This document shows positions 1 through 64,000 of a stretch of 64,000 nucleotides of DNA, piece after piece. Each line of letters opens with the position of its first letter. Position 1 is the first letter of the stretch. The position numbers were made by a program, and so were the translations under genes. Origin of the DNA: Amorphochlora amoebiformis. Its lineage: Eukaryota > Cercozoa > Chlorarachniophyceae. Below the pieces are notes generated by a model, which was given only the letters and a program-made list of their open reading frames with translations, did not search any database and was not told where the DNA came from. The stretch lies in assembly GCA_054601695.1 (NCBI GenBank), contig BAAHQB010000017.1, positions 372,001 through 436,000 of the forward strand, given 5' to 3'.

Positions 1-156
1 GAAAATGCCAATATGTATTCCAATGTGTGCATAATCCTACTAAATCACGTATATATGTGTATGTCTACGTACATATATATATATGAAAGCATATATAAGC
101 ATGTAACACGCTATAGTGAAATCGTGTGGAAATAAATATATATGTGTGTATAGGAG

Positions 157-198
<42 letters not shown>

Positions 199-229
199 TA
201 TGTATATATATATATATATGATGTATTAG

Positions 230-20793
<20,564 letters not shown>

Positions 20794-21386
20794 ATATTCA
20801 TAATTACTTATTAGTACTCACCTATTTGTGCAAATTAGATGTAACCTCCGGCCAGTGAGTTCTAGCGACTATTGGTAGTGTCCATAGTCGAGCTAAAGAA
20901 CTTACTGAACCGTTGGTATAGTAAATTTAGTTAATGACTTGATTGATTCGGTCTAGACGGACTGCACTCATGTATTCATGCGCTGATGCATGATCATGCA
21001 TGCATACTGACCGAGTGTATAAGTTAAATTTTCAAAGCTGGACGGCTCTATATATTGTCTATATATATACATATATATATATAATATATATGTATATCTT
21101 ACGTATACTAGCTATCTAGAGCGCTAGCGCTATTGAGCAAATGGGCTAGTACTAGTAGTACTTAAACATATAATCCAATACTAATGTTTTTATCTGGAGA
21201 TATCTAGAACATTGGGGATGACTGTTGTAAGGGTCGATGATTTTTGTCAAACTACTAGAACTAGTCGCTAAGTTCTAGAGTTATTATTAAAATACTGAAA
21301 ATACGAATGTGTATATATATATTTTTATATATGTATGTATCATATGATATATTTATATATTTTTATGTATGTAATGTAACATACAC

Positions 21387-21419
<33 letters not shown>

Positions 21420-21484
21420 ATATACTAGTATTAGTGTATATTTATGTATACAACACCACATACATACGTATACATGCATATGTA

Positions 21485-21538
<54 letters not shown>

Positions 21539-21984
21539 TGTATAATGTACACACACGCATAAAAACATAGAGAAGATAAAACAACAAAGACGGCAAAAAT
21601 GCCCAAAAAAGAGGGTAGCGACAAATAGACAAGAGCAGAACAGGAAAAGTGAAAGAGAAGCGGAAGAGATGCTGACTGATTGATATGAAGTTACAACATT
21701 GCACCAATCCTGCGAAAATACACACTTATACACATATAAATCAATTTGTCTCACACGCTGCTGGGTAGATAAATATTTACCTTAATAAAGCAAAATATAT
21801 AATCTCCTCACAAAATTTCAATTGATAAATAATTAAGGTATTCCGCTCAATTTACACAGAAGGTTTTTCAAGGTAGAATCTCCCAAATTTTATCATCTCA
21901 AAAATAACAGATGACATCAATCCGCCGTCATTTCCAGGAGCCTGGAGCAGAATCGAGGTCAAGGATACGCGATAGTGCACACTC
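20794..21984. other. Spacer between genes A and B and likely gene B promoter
   Basis: The part 20794-21300 has balanced composition, many CTAG and GATC palindromes and almost no (TA)n. A (TA)n block follows at 21385-21535. The last 450 bp before the gene B start codon are A-rich and could hold the promoter and 5' untranslated region, but no element was recognisable. Confidence 0.6.
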
Positions 21985-38393
<16,409 letters not shown>

Positions 38394-39540
38394 TAACTCA
38401 TTGAGATTTTGGGACTTGATGAAATAATAGATCTAGTCTGTGGACATATATACAATCTAGAAATAATTAGTGGTTGTTGAACGGTTGAGCCTAGTGAGTT
38501 CTTATTATTACTGTCATTCACATTTTACTCTAAGCCTTTGTTGAAAGGTTGAGCCTAGTGAGTTCTTATTATTACTGTCATTCACATTTTACTCTAAGCC
38601 TATTGTCTAGATTGTATGTATGCTAACTCAGTAGTAGTACGTATACTAGTAGCAACATCGGGAACGATAATTATAATATTTTACACCACTATGTCTACTA
38701 TGCATCTAGTGAGTATAGCCTAGCTATGTGCCATGTGTATGCCTGTCCCATACGGCTATATCTTGTATTTACACTAGTTACATCATGTGAGTCACTGCAG
38801 ACAGCTGCATGGGCCGGCCAGGCATACGTACGTATACGTACGTATACGTACGTATACGTACGTATACGCACGTATCAAAACGCATCATAGATTAATTATA
38901 CGTATGTGACCAGATAATGGCAGATATACGTACGTACAAAGTACGTACATATACGTATGAATATATTGTTAGTACACATACATGTATGAAGGAATCCGTC
39001 AGTATCAAAGTTACTAGTCTAGTAGTCATAGCTACAATTTGAGCGCTCGCGTATACATATGTACTTCGTAACGCTTAGTGATCGTGAATTCATAAATCCA
39101 TACGCACTAAAATGCATATATATATATCTGCAATCATGCGCATGCGTACACGTACAACTGAGTACGTCTATGTCACCAGTACTGGGTATAATAATCCAGT
39201 CTGGTCTGTCGTCGTACAGTACTACCAGCGGAGTCTTATCCAGGTTGTACAGGGTTACATAATTATGTGACGCAACTGAATGCGAATGTAGAACTGTGCG
39301 TATATCTAGCACATACACGACTATCGATAATTGAGTAAAACCGTAATCAAAAAACAATAACTTTTACTTGGAAATTGCTAGTGTAGCAGAAACAATGTAG
39401 GTATAATCTAACTTCAATAATACCTTAATTTAGTCGAGAAAGCTAGCTAAACTTGCATCTCCTCCTCCCCCCCTCTCACTTTCCCTCTCTCTCTCTCTTG
39501 TTCCTCTCGCACTCTCGTGTATATCTCTTTCTCACTCTTA
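38394..39540. other. Convergent spacer between genes B and C
   Basis: No exon was found. It holds an imperfect direct duplication of about 62 bp (38475-38536 and 38537-38600, unit GTTGAGCCTAGTGAGTTCTT plus ATTATTACTGTCATTCACAT) and four copies of a palindromic 10-bp word TACGTACGTA (38825-38872). (TA)n is absent; CTAG and CGTACG words are common. Confidence 0.8.
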
Positions 39541-53620
<14,080 letters not shown>

Positions 53621-54244
53621 AACTCTCTAGCTGCCGGGGTTCGTGATTCGGAACACCCCGCCTCCATGTTCGTTCTAGGAGAAAAATATCTTGGAATCCC
53701 CGGGATACCTGAAAAATATCTGGGATTCCTCCGGGGATTTTCGACGAATCTTCAAGAAATCACGGAAACCCCGGGTTTTCACTGGTTTTGAGAGAATATC
53801 CGGTTAGTATCGAGAATAGTTCGATTAATTATTCGGCAAGGGGTATGCTGACTGCAAGCCTTGAAAATCGCCACTGTCACTGCCCGAATGCTTTCGAATG
53901 ACACAGCCTCCCATAAGCCAACAATGGCTGAGCTAAAGGAGGTAGCCTTCCCCCTCCCGCAAACCCTGTACGCTGCGGCCCCCATTTACCACCATTTCGT
54001 GCACTGAGGGATAAGAGTATGAAGGGACGGGGGGAATGAGAAGAGCGCGACATGGTTGGTATTGGTGGCGACGCGGGGGGGTACGCGCGAAATCCGTAGC
54101 GCGCTGCGTACACGCCGCGAGAGGGTGAATTTCGGGACGGGAAGGGGTGGGAGGGAAGGCTACAGGGGAATGGGGTACTTTGGGCGCGCGCGGGTCCGGG
54201 TAGAGAGTGAGAGAAATGAAGATCGTTGCGGTGGTGAAAAGGGA
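53621..54244. promoter_or_regulatory. Divergent promoter region between genes C and D
   Basis: The roughly 620 bp between the start codons of C (minus) and D (plus) is GC-richer than the rest and has no (TA)n or telomere repeat. It carries short repeated motifs around CCCCGGGxTTC and AATATCTxGGA (53690-53760) and a GC-rich core of CG-containing words at 54055-54195. A shared bidirectional promoter is the simplest reading. No TATA box or initiator could be picked out. Confidence 0.45.
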
Positions 54245-54575
54245 ATGATGGTTTTTTGCGTGGATTTTTTTTTGTGGGGGATATTTTTGGGTGGGTGGTT
54301 GGTCAGGTCCAGGAGGGTCCGAGACATGCCAGTAGAGCGCATTTGCAGCTCCCAGATATGGGTGAGTGAGAAAATATTGGAAATTCTATGTTCGTATGTA
54401 AGATGAATAATTTCTGTTCTATCAAGCAAGATAAGCATTACGCTTAACAGTTAAGAGGGGAGGATATGATTCTGACATATACAGTTTTGACTCTTGATTT
54501 GTTGGCAGAGGAAGTGGGTGGTTTCGTGACTCCAGTGCCACGACATATACCAACTACGGTTCGGGAGTAAATTCG

Positions 54576-54624
<49 letters not shown>

Positions 54625-54719
54625 ATAAATCTTAAAAAGTGTAATAACGAAGTGAATTCATACAAGTATAATGTCCACGAAATAACAAGATTTGCATACA
54701 TTATATATTATATATACAT

Positions 54720-54767
<48 letters not shown>

Positions 54768-55112
54768 ATATAATACATACACAACACGTACATACCCACA
54801 TTACATGTACGTTTTGACCATTTATGCACCACATAACATAAATTTGTTTCAGGAGGAGGTTCCAAGATGGCACAACCAAGATGAAACTGTAGATACAAAA
54901 TATACTAAATGTACATACATGAATTAATATATATCTACAGATATGTATATTATATATTAGATTTTAATACATTGCTCTGAATCTGAAGTCTCCGTTCCCT
55001 TTTCCATCCTCCTCCTCTCTTACCTTCCAATATAATTGTAAACTGTCTGACATACATATTTGATATATATTTATATATTATATATATATATATATATAAT
55101 ATATAACATATG

Positions 55113-55145
<33 letters not shown>

Positions 55146-55402
55146 ATGTTCTGAATATGAGATATATGGAGATTGAATACATAGCTACTACGGAAATCCT
55201 AGCCCTCTTCATCTCCCTTCTCTTTTTAACTTCCGTTCTAATGTAATCCCTGCGATTCTATTTTTCAAAATCACCTATGTAATATATATGTATATACATT
55301 ATAATATATACACATATATATTACATATATTCCCCAACTGTATTCCTTACGGTTCTAATCTGCAATCTCACCTCTCCCTTCCCATGCGTGGGATATATAA
55401 TA

Positions 55403-55439
<37 letters not shown>

Positions 55440-55552
55440 TCCTTACGGTTCTAATATGCAATCTCACCTCTCCCTTCCCATGCCTGGGATATAATATATA
55501 TATATATATATATATATTAATGTTTAATAAACATATCTAGTATATATTGGTA

Positions 55553-55584
<32 letters not shown>

Positions 55585-55689
55585 TATAAATACATATCAT
55601 TATATAGGTTGTTCCAGTTACTATCATGATGATAACAGCCCTCCTTGCCCTAGCCTTCGCTCTCCTATACACGTATGAAACTATATAAA

Positions 55690-55742
<53 letters not shown>

Positions 55743-55790
55743 GTTTGTGTGTGTATATACTGTGTCTATTATATTCCTACGTTAAGATGT

Positions 55791-55825
<35 letters not shown>

Positions 55826-55900
55826 TATGTGTATATTTGTATGTATATATATCCTACGAATGTAGAAAACTAATTTAAAGTATATTTTTACATATAAGGA

Positions 55901-55942
<42 letters not shown>

Positions 55943-56069
55943 ATGTATGTATATATGTATATAGATGCCTGTACAAGTGGTCGGAGTCCAGAAGGAAAAA
56001 TAAGAAGAGGAAGCTTCTCAAATCTTTATATGGTCGTTATATAATTTTCTATTATATATGTATTATATA

Positions 56070-56151
<82 letters not shown>

Positions 56152-56290
56152 TATATTATATATATATATATGTGTGTGTGTATATATATATATGTATATA
56201 TGGAGAGAAATGAAAAATAGAAGAAACTTCGTAAGTCCTTATATGGTGTTGGATGTAAATGTACAATATATACATACAAAACATATATCA

Positions 56291-56342
<52 letters not shown>

Positions 56343-56350
56343 CATATAAC

Positions 56351-56382
<32 letters not shown>

Positions 56383-56446
56383 ATTTAATCTACATTTATT
56401 TATATTGATATATACATATAATTATGTATGTGTATATATATATAAC

Positions 56447-56524
<78 letters not shown>

Positions 56525-56583
56525 GTGTGTGTGTGTATATGTATTTGTATCTATATTTATTCACATTGATATATACATATAAT

Positions 56584-56650
<67 letters not shown>

Positions 56651-56651
56651 A

Positions 56652-56698
<47 letters not shown>

Positions 56699-56890
56699 AT
56701 GTATATATATTATATATATATATATATATATACCATATATAATATCTATATAATATATTTATATATATTTATAGGTTCTTCGACGCTCCCCCTAAACCTT
56801 ACGCATGTGCATTCCACCACTCATTCGGGTATAGAAGGAATGTATGTACATATTTACATATAAAATATTCACATACGCTTATATATATAT

Positions 56891-56944
<54 letters not shown>

Positions 56945-57011
56945 GTATATGTGTATGTATATGTATATATATGTGTGTGTGTGTGTGTATATATATATAC
57001 GTATATATATG

Positions 57012-57046
<35 letters not shown>

Positions 57047-57744
57047 ATGTATATCCATATATCTATATAAATGTATTATTACGTATACGTATATGTATGT
57101 GTGTAATAACTATACAATATATATATATATATATAATGTAATATAGCGGGCAGTCACAAGTCGCATGTTTCAGCACTGTCATTAAAAAACTTCACAATCG
57201 ACGCCGAACGTACAGAAGAATCCAAGGTGAGAAAGCGAACAAATACATCCAAATCCAAACAAAGCCGATACTACAAACCAAGTTTAAAACTAAACAGATG
57301 TGCCAAACAGAATATCTGAACAAAACATCCGAAACACAAAAAAAAAAAACAACTACTAAAAACGCGATAATTGTACATGTTTTCACGAAGATAATCCCTG
57401 CTGGAAGTCAAACACCCAGCTGTGTGATGGATTTTATATTTGCGATTTATATATGCGATTTAAATTTGCGATTTATATTTGCGGTCGATTTATACCTGGA
57501 ATCTGTCAGATAAGCTCTCTGTTGAATCTGGAATTGGAATTTAAATTTTGAACTTGAATAGGTTGATCCCCTGAGTGCGGCGAGGAAAAAACTCATGTCG
57601 AAGATTAAGGCAAAGGTATATACGTCGCACTTATGGTTTTTATATTTTAATATTGACATATTCTTTTGATATACTTATATTACATTATACATACATATAC
57701 ATATACATATATATATTGTAATATATATGTATATATTTGTTCAA

Positions 57745-57775
<31 letters not shown>

Positions 57776-57971
57776 TACAGGCCCGCAGAAAAGACAAGCA
57801 AACATTTCATGCTCATCCGACAGATTTTTCAATCGATATCGATTCCAGGTTAAAATTATAACTGTATGCATATCAAATTATATATATATATATATATTTA
57901 TATTTCATGCTCATCCGACAGATTTTTCAATCGATCTCGATTCCAGGTTAAAATATAATTGTATGCATATC

Positions 57972-58044
<73 letters not shown>

Positions 58045-58390
58045 TATATATATAAAGGTATACATATATATTTATATTGATATTACAAATAAATAGAGAG
58101 AGATAGAGGGAGAGCAATAGAAGAGAGAGAGGGAGGCGAGAGAGAAAAGAGAGATCGAGAGAGAAAGATGAGAGAGCGAGGAAAAATATAAAGCGAAAAG
58201 GAGAGAAAAGAGATAGCGAACAAGAGAGAATAAGACAAAGAAAATCGAGAGAAAAACCAAAGATAGAGAAAAAGCACACATTGAGAAACGAAAGAGAGAC
58301 AGAGAAATAAAGAGGGAAAGAAAAAGGGGGGGGGGGGGAAATCGAGAGGGGAGAGAATCACACAATTAATGTTTCTTTTTTAAATTTTTA

Positions 58391-58426
<36 letters not shown>

Positions 58427-58565
58427 ATGTAGGTCGGAGAGTATGCCTCATAGCGACCAAACCAAATTTGGGACAGGTACCTACGTACATATTAAAAAAG
58501 AAAAAATTAACAGATATATATATAAAAAAATATTCAAACATATGCATATTTATTTACACGTATTG

Positions 58566-58605
<40 letters not shown>

Positions 58606-58733
58606 ATATTATGTATATATTATGTATGTGTGTGTGTGTATTATTCATGCACACATCTATTAATACATTCATATACACATAGGTCACATACATACATATG
58701 CATACGCACACGACACATACATACACAAAACAC

Positions 58734-58776
<43 letters not shown>

Positions 58777-58826
58777 TATATAAGACATACATACACGCAC
58801 ACGACACATACATACACAAAACACAC

Positions 58827-58897
<71 letters not shown>

Positions 58898-58935
58898 ACA
58901 CATACATACACACACACGACACGTACATACAGACA

Positions 58936-58970
<35 letters not shown>

Positions 58971-59232
58971 CATATATACACAACACATACATATACACAA
59001 CACATACATACCCAGGCCTCTTTGTCGATTCGCCCCAGCACCCCCCCAATAATAGATACCAGAGTGTAGTGGGGGTAAGAGGGAAATCGCTTGGGGGGGG
59101 CGGGAGGAGAAAGGGACAGAAAGCGGTTGATTCGATATCTAGTAATCGGAGTCCATTCAAGGTAGAATGTGTTAATATTTATGCATTAGATATATGTATA
59201 TTTTATGTATGTATGTATGTATGTATATATCA

Positions 59233-59289
<57 letters not shown>

Positions 59290-59443
59290 TACACATATAT
59301 ACATATTTAGGGCAAATATAGCACGTATGGCTATCCATACGCAAGTGGAGAAAGAGAGAAGGAGAGGGAAAAGAGGAAGAAAGCTAGAAGAAAGATGGTT
59401 AGTATGTATGTTAAAATCAGTATATGTATTTGTCATATATACC

Positions 59444-59518
<75 letters not shown>

Positions 59519-59582
59519 TAACACACATACATACACAAATATGTGTGTGTGTGGTCCTAAACATATTACACGAGCACTATAT

Positions 59583-59631
<49 letters not shown>

Positions 59632-59780
59632 ATATGTGTATATAATATATACATACATATATTATGTAAATTTATATACAGGGCAAAGGAGTCCGCAGAA
59701 AGAGACTTAGGGACAAAAATAAAAAATCCTACAAAAATAGGTATATATATACACAAATATATATATATATATATATATAC

Positions 59781-59841
<61 letters not shown>

Positions 59842-60054
59842 TATATACATATATGTAAGTATACTCGAGATACATCATATACACAAAATAATATCTCTCA
59901 GTACACTATCCCTCACACTATCCACATTATCTATATAATACAGTATTGTGTATTTTTATGCGTAGATAGGCTACAATACATGCAAATTGTACATTATATA
60001 TACATATATATATGTGTGTGTTTTTATTTGTGTGTGTAAATATCATATATATAT

Positions 60055-60100
<46 letters not shown>

Positions 60101-60460
60101 ATGTGTTTGTGTGTGTGTAAATATATAATATATATATATATATGTATATATATGTGTAAATATATATATAAATATATATATATATATCCATATGTATACA
60201 TGTGTACAAACAGTTATCCGATAATATCAACACACGCATACACCTCCAGAGAAACCTCAGCCCCACCCAAATCGACCAACCCCAAGAAATACCAACCCCA
60301 ACCCCAACCCCATTCCCAAGCCCTCTCTATCCCCTCGACCTACAAGCCTCTAGACCGCAACGCCAAAAACCACCCCTATCGGAACCCAACGCCACTAGGT
60401 TCTTCGGGCTCCGGAGACCAGCTGGGTTCCGAGGAGTGTCAGTGGACGGCCTCGCAGTAG
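54245..60460 (+). CDS. Gene D: single-pass membrane protein with long basic cytoplasmic tail (14 exons)
   Basis: Exons: 54245-54365, 54509-54558, 54853-54888, 55608-55672, 55965-56032, 56775-56828, 57147-57226, 57562-57615, 57781-57848, 58433-58476, 59016-59161, 59311-59397, 59682-59740, 60214-60460 (392 residues, stop TAG 60458-60460). The N-terminus [20 protein letters not shown] is a likely signal peptide. A membrane helix at residues ~70-91 ([19 protein letters not shown]) is followed by a very basic stretch ([16 protein letters not shown]) and a tail with further Lys/Arg clusters ([16 protein letters not shown]) and a Pro/Gln-rich end. I do not recognise the family. The positive-inside rule puts the tail in the cytosol. 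From the membrane helix onward the junctions are well supported; the first three exons rely on choosing between nearby GT sites and are weaker. Confidence 0.65.
56206..56248 (+). repeat. Exon echo: 3' part of exon 55965-56032 (diverged)
   Basis: AATAGAAGAAACTTCGTAAG and TCCTTATATG plus a GTGTTG donor parallel the exon end. Confidence 0.75.
57902..57949 (+). repeat. Exon echo: 3' part of exon 57781-57848
   Basis: CATGCTCATCCGACAGATTT and TTCAATCGATCTCGATTCCAG plus GTTAAAAT repeat the end of the exon with one base change, about 50 bp downstream. Confidence 0.93.
58083..58345 (+). repeat. GA-rich tract with G run, gene D
   Basis: Purine-rich sequence ends in a run of about 12 G near 58326-58338, in the intron before exon 58433-58476. 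Confidence 0.9.
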
Positions 60461-60862
60461 CTGGTTTCGAGGGTTGCCCTAGGTTCCGGAGGTGGATGGG
60501 TTCCGTTGGTTCCGAAGTGGGGGTTCTGGCTAGTACGGGTGGTGTATGTACGTGTAAATATGTGTGTATGTATATATATACATATTCTACAACCTATTTA
60601 ATTATTTCTGCCTTTTTAATATCAAACATGTTCTCTCTCTCTGAATCAATTGCTCGAATTGTGTTTATCTCCCGCTGTTCCCCAGGCCCCCTGGGGTGTG
60701 TATTGTGCAGTACACGTGTCATGTATATCTATTTCCCAGATCTTTCTTGATAGAAAGTTGTTACTAGAATTTTATTTTCGTAGATATCTTGAGAATTTTC
60801 TCAGATTATCCCTGGAACATCCTGAGATGTCCAAAAGTACCTCCGGATTGTCCTTGTACGTA

Positions 60863-60919
<57 letters not shown>

Positions 60920-62463
60920 ATAAGGCAAATGTTCCAGAGATATGGGAACTCTCTTTCTCCCACTCTCCACTCTTTCTCTCTTCCTCTCTCCCTCCCTCCC
61001 TCTTCCTCTATCTCTCCCTCTCTCTCTCTCCCTTTCTCTTCCTCTCTCCCTCTTAGGTTTGCACTATTATCGAACCATGAAAAAATCCTTCGTATTTTGC
61101 TTTAGTAGTTAACGTGAATAAAACTTTTGTCTCCACATTCAAAACCCAAAAATAGAGAAAAAAAAAAAAAAGAAACACCCCCCCCCCCCCCCCCCCCCCC
61201 CTTGTCTCCACATCAGCACCTGAAAGAAAAGAAAAAGAAGTTTCAAAGAGTCGTTGAGAGAGGAAGAAAATAAAAAAGAGCTCAGAAGAAAAAAGAGTCG
61301 GGAAGAAAAGAGGGAAAAAAAAAAATATGAAATAATGAGAAATATCCACAATTACGTACACGAGCGATATATGTGATATTCATTCAAAATCTCCCTATGT
61401 TTTTTATTACTCATTTTAATTATGATGTCGCTCTAGGCCGATATATTTAAAAACCATTATAAAACACAATATTAACGCTCCATTATTATCATCCAAGTAC
61501 ACTAACGTACTAGCGTCTAGTAATATTTCTCTTTTACTAGCCAGGTATATAGAATACCGCTCTACCATTATTCTAGGTACTGCCTAAGTAATTAGCATCA
61601 TGTCTAGCATCATGTCCCACGCAGCCAAGCATTGTTAGGGCTAGTGTAGAGTGAACATGCCTGCATATGACTAGTTGCGATCTCGGAAGGTGTGTATAGG
61701 TATTTGAAGTATTTCTAGCTTCTCCAGCTTCAGTCAACGAACGTCACAACTGGTACTAGTGGTAGCTAGAACCTAGAGAACGTCGACTAAATAGATCTAG
61801 GAGATATATCTATATCTAGCTACAGCAAATATGTCTGAGACGTCCAGCAAGATCTAGAAGATAGGAATTTCATACAGTTCTGAGAAGTTATCCTATCATC
61901 ACCGCGATAGAAAACTAATATTCCAGAGTCTGTCTAGAATCTACGATCTCTAGGATATACTAGATCTAGTAGATCTAGAGATATAGACGCAGGGTGCAGA
62001 CCCAGCCACTCCGATTGACTAGATTGAAGATTTCGATCTACGATATTTCTGCTGTAATTCTAGAATTAGCTAGTGGAGTAAACCTAGACACGACTGTACT
62101 ATATATAGTCTAGATAGTGTTCACACACACTGACTAGACTGAGAGAGAACAGAACGGAACTAGACTTTAAACTTACATTACTCTAACCACGTACTAGGCT
62201 TGAAACTGGTTGACATGATCTACATTCTAGACATTCTCTAGTCTAGTTAGTCTAGCTAGTCTAGCTACTGAGCTAGTGTCTAGAGTCTAGAGACTAGAGA
62301 GAGTGTCTGGAGTAACTGTTACGTTTTAGATGTTTTTATTAGTAACTAGAGAGAAGTGGTCTCGCCGCAGTATACCTATATCTACTAGATCTAGATTAAC
62401 CTCAAGCTAGACTTCTTGTAGAGCAGCTAAAGGCTAACATGAATTGACTAAACCTAGGATCAT
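60461..62463. other. Convergent spacer between genes D and E, CTAG-rich
   Basis: Apart from the possible exon at 60673-60858 I see no gene. Features: a CT-rich stretch (60948-61052), a run of about 22 C (61179-61200) bordered by A- and GA-rich sequence, and 61380-62463, where CTAG, TCTAGA and AGATCT words are dense, mostly near 61780-62000 and 62200-62400. Confidence 0.75.
60673..60858 (+). CDS. Possible extra exon downstream of gene D
   Basis: An open stretch of 62 codons follows CCCCAG and ends at a GTATAT donor beside (TA)n. It reads APWGVYCAVHVSCIS then FLDRKLLLEFYFRRYLENF, with ordinary composition for a protein. An AG at 61052-61053 would join it to a short end, VCTIIEP then TGA. No phase-0 donor was found in the last exon of gene D to connect to it, so it may be a small separate gene, an alternative 3' end of gene D, or chance. 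Confidence 0.25.
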
Positions 62464-62527
62464 CTACTTTTCTACCTGATAAACGTCGGATATCGTAAAC
62501 TTGCCAGTGGATGAAGAGCTAATTATT

Positions 62528-62576
<49 letters not shown>

Positions 62577-63114
62577 GTATACATATATGCATATATATAC
62601 ACACATACATATATTTGTATGTAATATAACGTATATATATATGTATATATATATATATAATTTACATGTTATTATATATATATATACACACACACACATA
62701 TATATATATATTATATAGATTTAAGTAGATGTAAAATATATATCCACGTATACAGATATATTTCTAGATATACATACATATATATATATATATGTATATG
62801 TGTTAATATATGAACATATCTATACTCTAGTAAGCCTATTGTTCCAATGAATCTGTAGGTAAACCAAAATTCTAATGAATGCATTTGCCGAATAATATTA
62901 AGACTACGGATCGGATCATAGTGAATTTCTCGTTCGTTGCTTATGTGGATACTCATATATGTACACTTACATACACATATATATATATATATATATTCTC
63001 TATATATATATATATATATTGCATATATATTACATATATATATATATATAATAATAATAAATATATATATGTGTATATATGTAAATATAAGTATACTAAC
63101 AAAATACATATGTT

Positions 63115-63145
<31 letters not shown>

Positions 63146-63270
63146 TTATAATATATATATATATTTATATATATATATATGTAAATTTTAATTGTTTTTA
63201 TATTGTAAAATTGCACGCATAAATGCATATATATATATATATATATAATATATATATATATATGCGTATA

Positions 63271-63306
<36 letters not shown>

Positions 63307-63503
63307 AATTGAACATAAATGAGTATAAATATATAAAAATATAAATATAATCTAAATCTAAATGTAAAATATAAACATATAATTTATATAAAAATATGTA
63401 AAAATGTTCAAATATGAATAAATCTGGATATAATTAACCCTTGCAGTGCTTCTGGAATAGCGCTTCGGTTCTGGGCTTCCTTTACAGCTTCCACTAGATC
63501 TAC
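62464..63503 (-). CDS. Gene E: last three exons of an unidentified gene (5' part beyond the right edge)
   Basis: Exons in transcription order: 63503-63439 ([20 protein letters not shown]), 62939-62826 ([16 protein letters not shown], then a Phe-rich [14 protein letters not shown]), 62518-62464 ([16 protein letters not shown], stop TAG). Phases match (2, then 2). I do not recognise the family. The helical first exon and the hydrophobic second one suggest a soluble helix followed by a buried or membrane segment. Donor-bearing exon fragments at 63749-63943 show that at least one more exon lies past position 64000. Confidence 0.5.
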
Positions 63504-63556
63504 CTACATATATTATATGTAACACACACACACATATATATATAATTTAATATGAA

Positions 63557-63609
<53 letters not shown>

Positions 63610-63678
63610 ACAAAATATATGCATACATACACACACACACATGTATATATAAATACATATATATATATATGTATCTAG

Positions 63679-63735
<57 letters not shown>

Positions 63736-63748
63736 TATGTACGCACAT

Positions 63749-63943
63749 ACACGCTTTGTCTAACCAAGTAAATCGTATATATATGTATATATGTATGTAT
63801 ATATACATATATATATATACGCACATACCGGCTTTGTCTAAACCAAGTAAGTCATATATAACATATATATACATATATACATACATACATATGTATATTA
63901 TACATATATACAAACATACCCGTTTTGTCTAAACCAAGTCAGT
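63749..63943 (-). repeat. Exon echoes: three 3' copies of a gene E exon beyond the window
   Basis: On the minus strand each has ACTTGGTTTAGACAAA and a GTATG(T) donor, with (TA)n between. By the rule seen elsewhere the full exon should lie just past 64000. Confidence 0.75.
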
Positions 63944-63944
63944 C

Positions 63945-63988
<44 letters not shown>

Positions 63989-64000
63989 ATATGTACATAT

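Noticed and set aside
53877-54113. Minus-strand frame upstream of gene C
   Set aside because: It lies 5' of the gene C start codon, has no splice links and is Pro/Ser-rich in GC-rich sequence; probably promoter DNA.

Overview
The window is nuclear DNA from an intron-rich eukaryote, most likely a unicellular alga or other protist. The evidence is GT-AG introns everywhere, TTAGGG-type telomere repeats inside introns, and secretory-pathway glycosyltransferase and sulfotransferase genes. The lineage cannot be fixed from the sequence; a chlorarachniophyte-like or stramenopile-like alga is only a guess. Most of the window is (TA)n microsatellite plus TTAGGG/CCCTAA arrays. Almost all long reading frames in it (runs of Ile-Tyr, Leu-Thr, Arg-Val, Leu-Ser) are simple repeat read as codons. 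The real genes are chains of very short exons sitting between the repeats. I recovered them by following splice sites and reading phase by eye.

Layout. Gene A (+, ~230-20793; 5' end off the left edge or not recognised) has about 44 exons. It encodes a membrane protein with a Cys-rich ephrin-receptor-like (GCC2/GCC3-type) ectodomain, about ten hydrophobic segments, one canonical EF-hand and a polar tail. Gene B (+, 21985-38393) has about 21 exons and encodes a secretory-pathway protein with two fucosyltransferase-like glycosyltransferase modules. Gene C (-, 53620-39541) has 17-18 exons and encodes a type II membrane carbohydrate sulfotransferase. Gene D (+, 54245-60460) has 14 exons and encodes a single-pass membrane protein with a long basic tail. 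Gene E (-, 62464 to past the right edge) is an unidentified 3' gene fragment. B and C converge, C and D diverge from a TA-poor spacer of about 620 bp, and D and E converge. The spacers 20794-21300, 38394-39540 and 60461-62463 hold almost no (TA)n; two of them are rich in CTAG, so the TA tracts belong to introns rather than to spacers.

The most striking signal is how the exons are echoed. In all five genes and on both strands, many exons have truncated copies in the neighbouring intron. Copies upstream in the direction of transcription carry only the acceptor plus the exon's 5' part. Copies downstream carry only the exon's 3' part plus the donor. I found no full-length duplicate exon, with one unresolved case (8453-8740). 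This is what tandem duplications with one end inside an exon would leave. It fills introns with unpaired decoy splice sites and suggests splicing by exon definition. Telomere repeats also act as intron bodies and supply parts of donor and acceptor sites.

Genes B (fucosyl transfer) and C (sulfate transfer) could act in the same secretory-pathway glycan synthesis, for example of sulfated fucose-containing polymers. That link is inference from family and proximity only.
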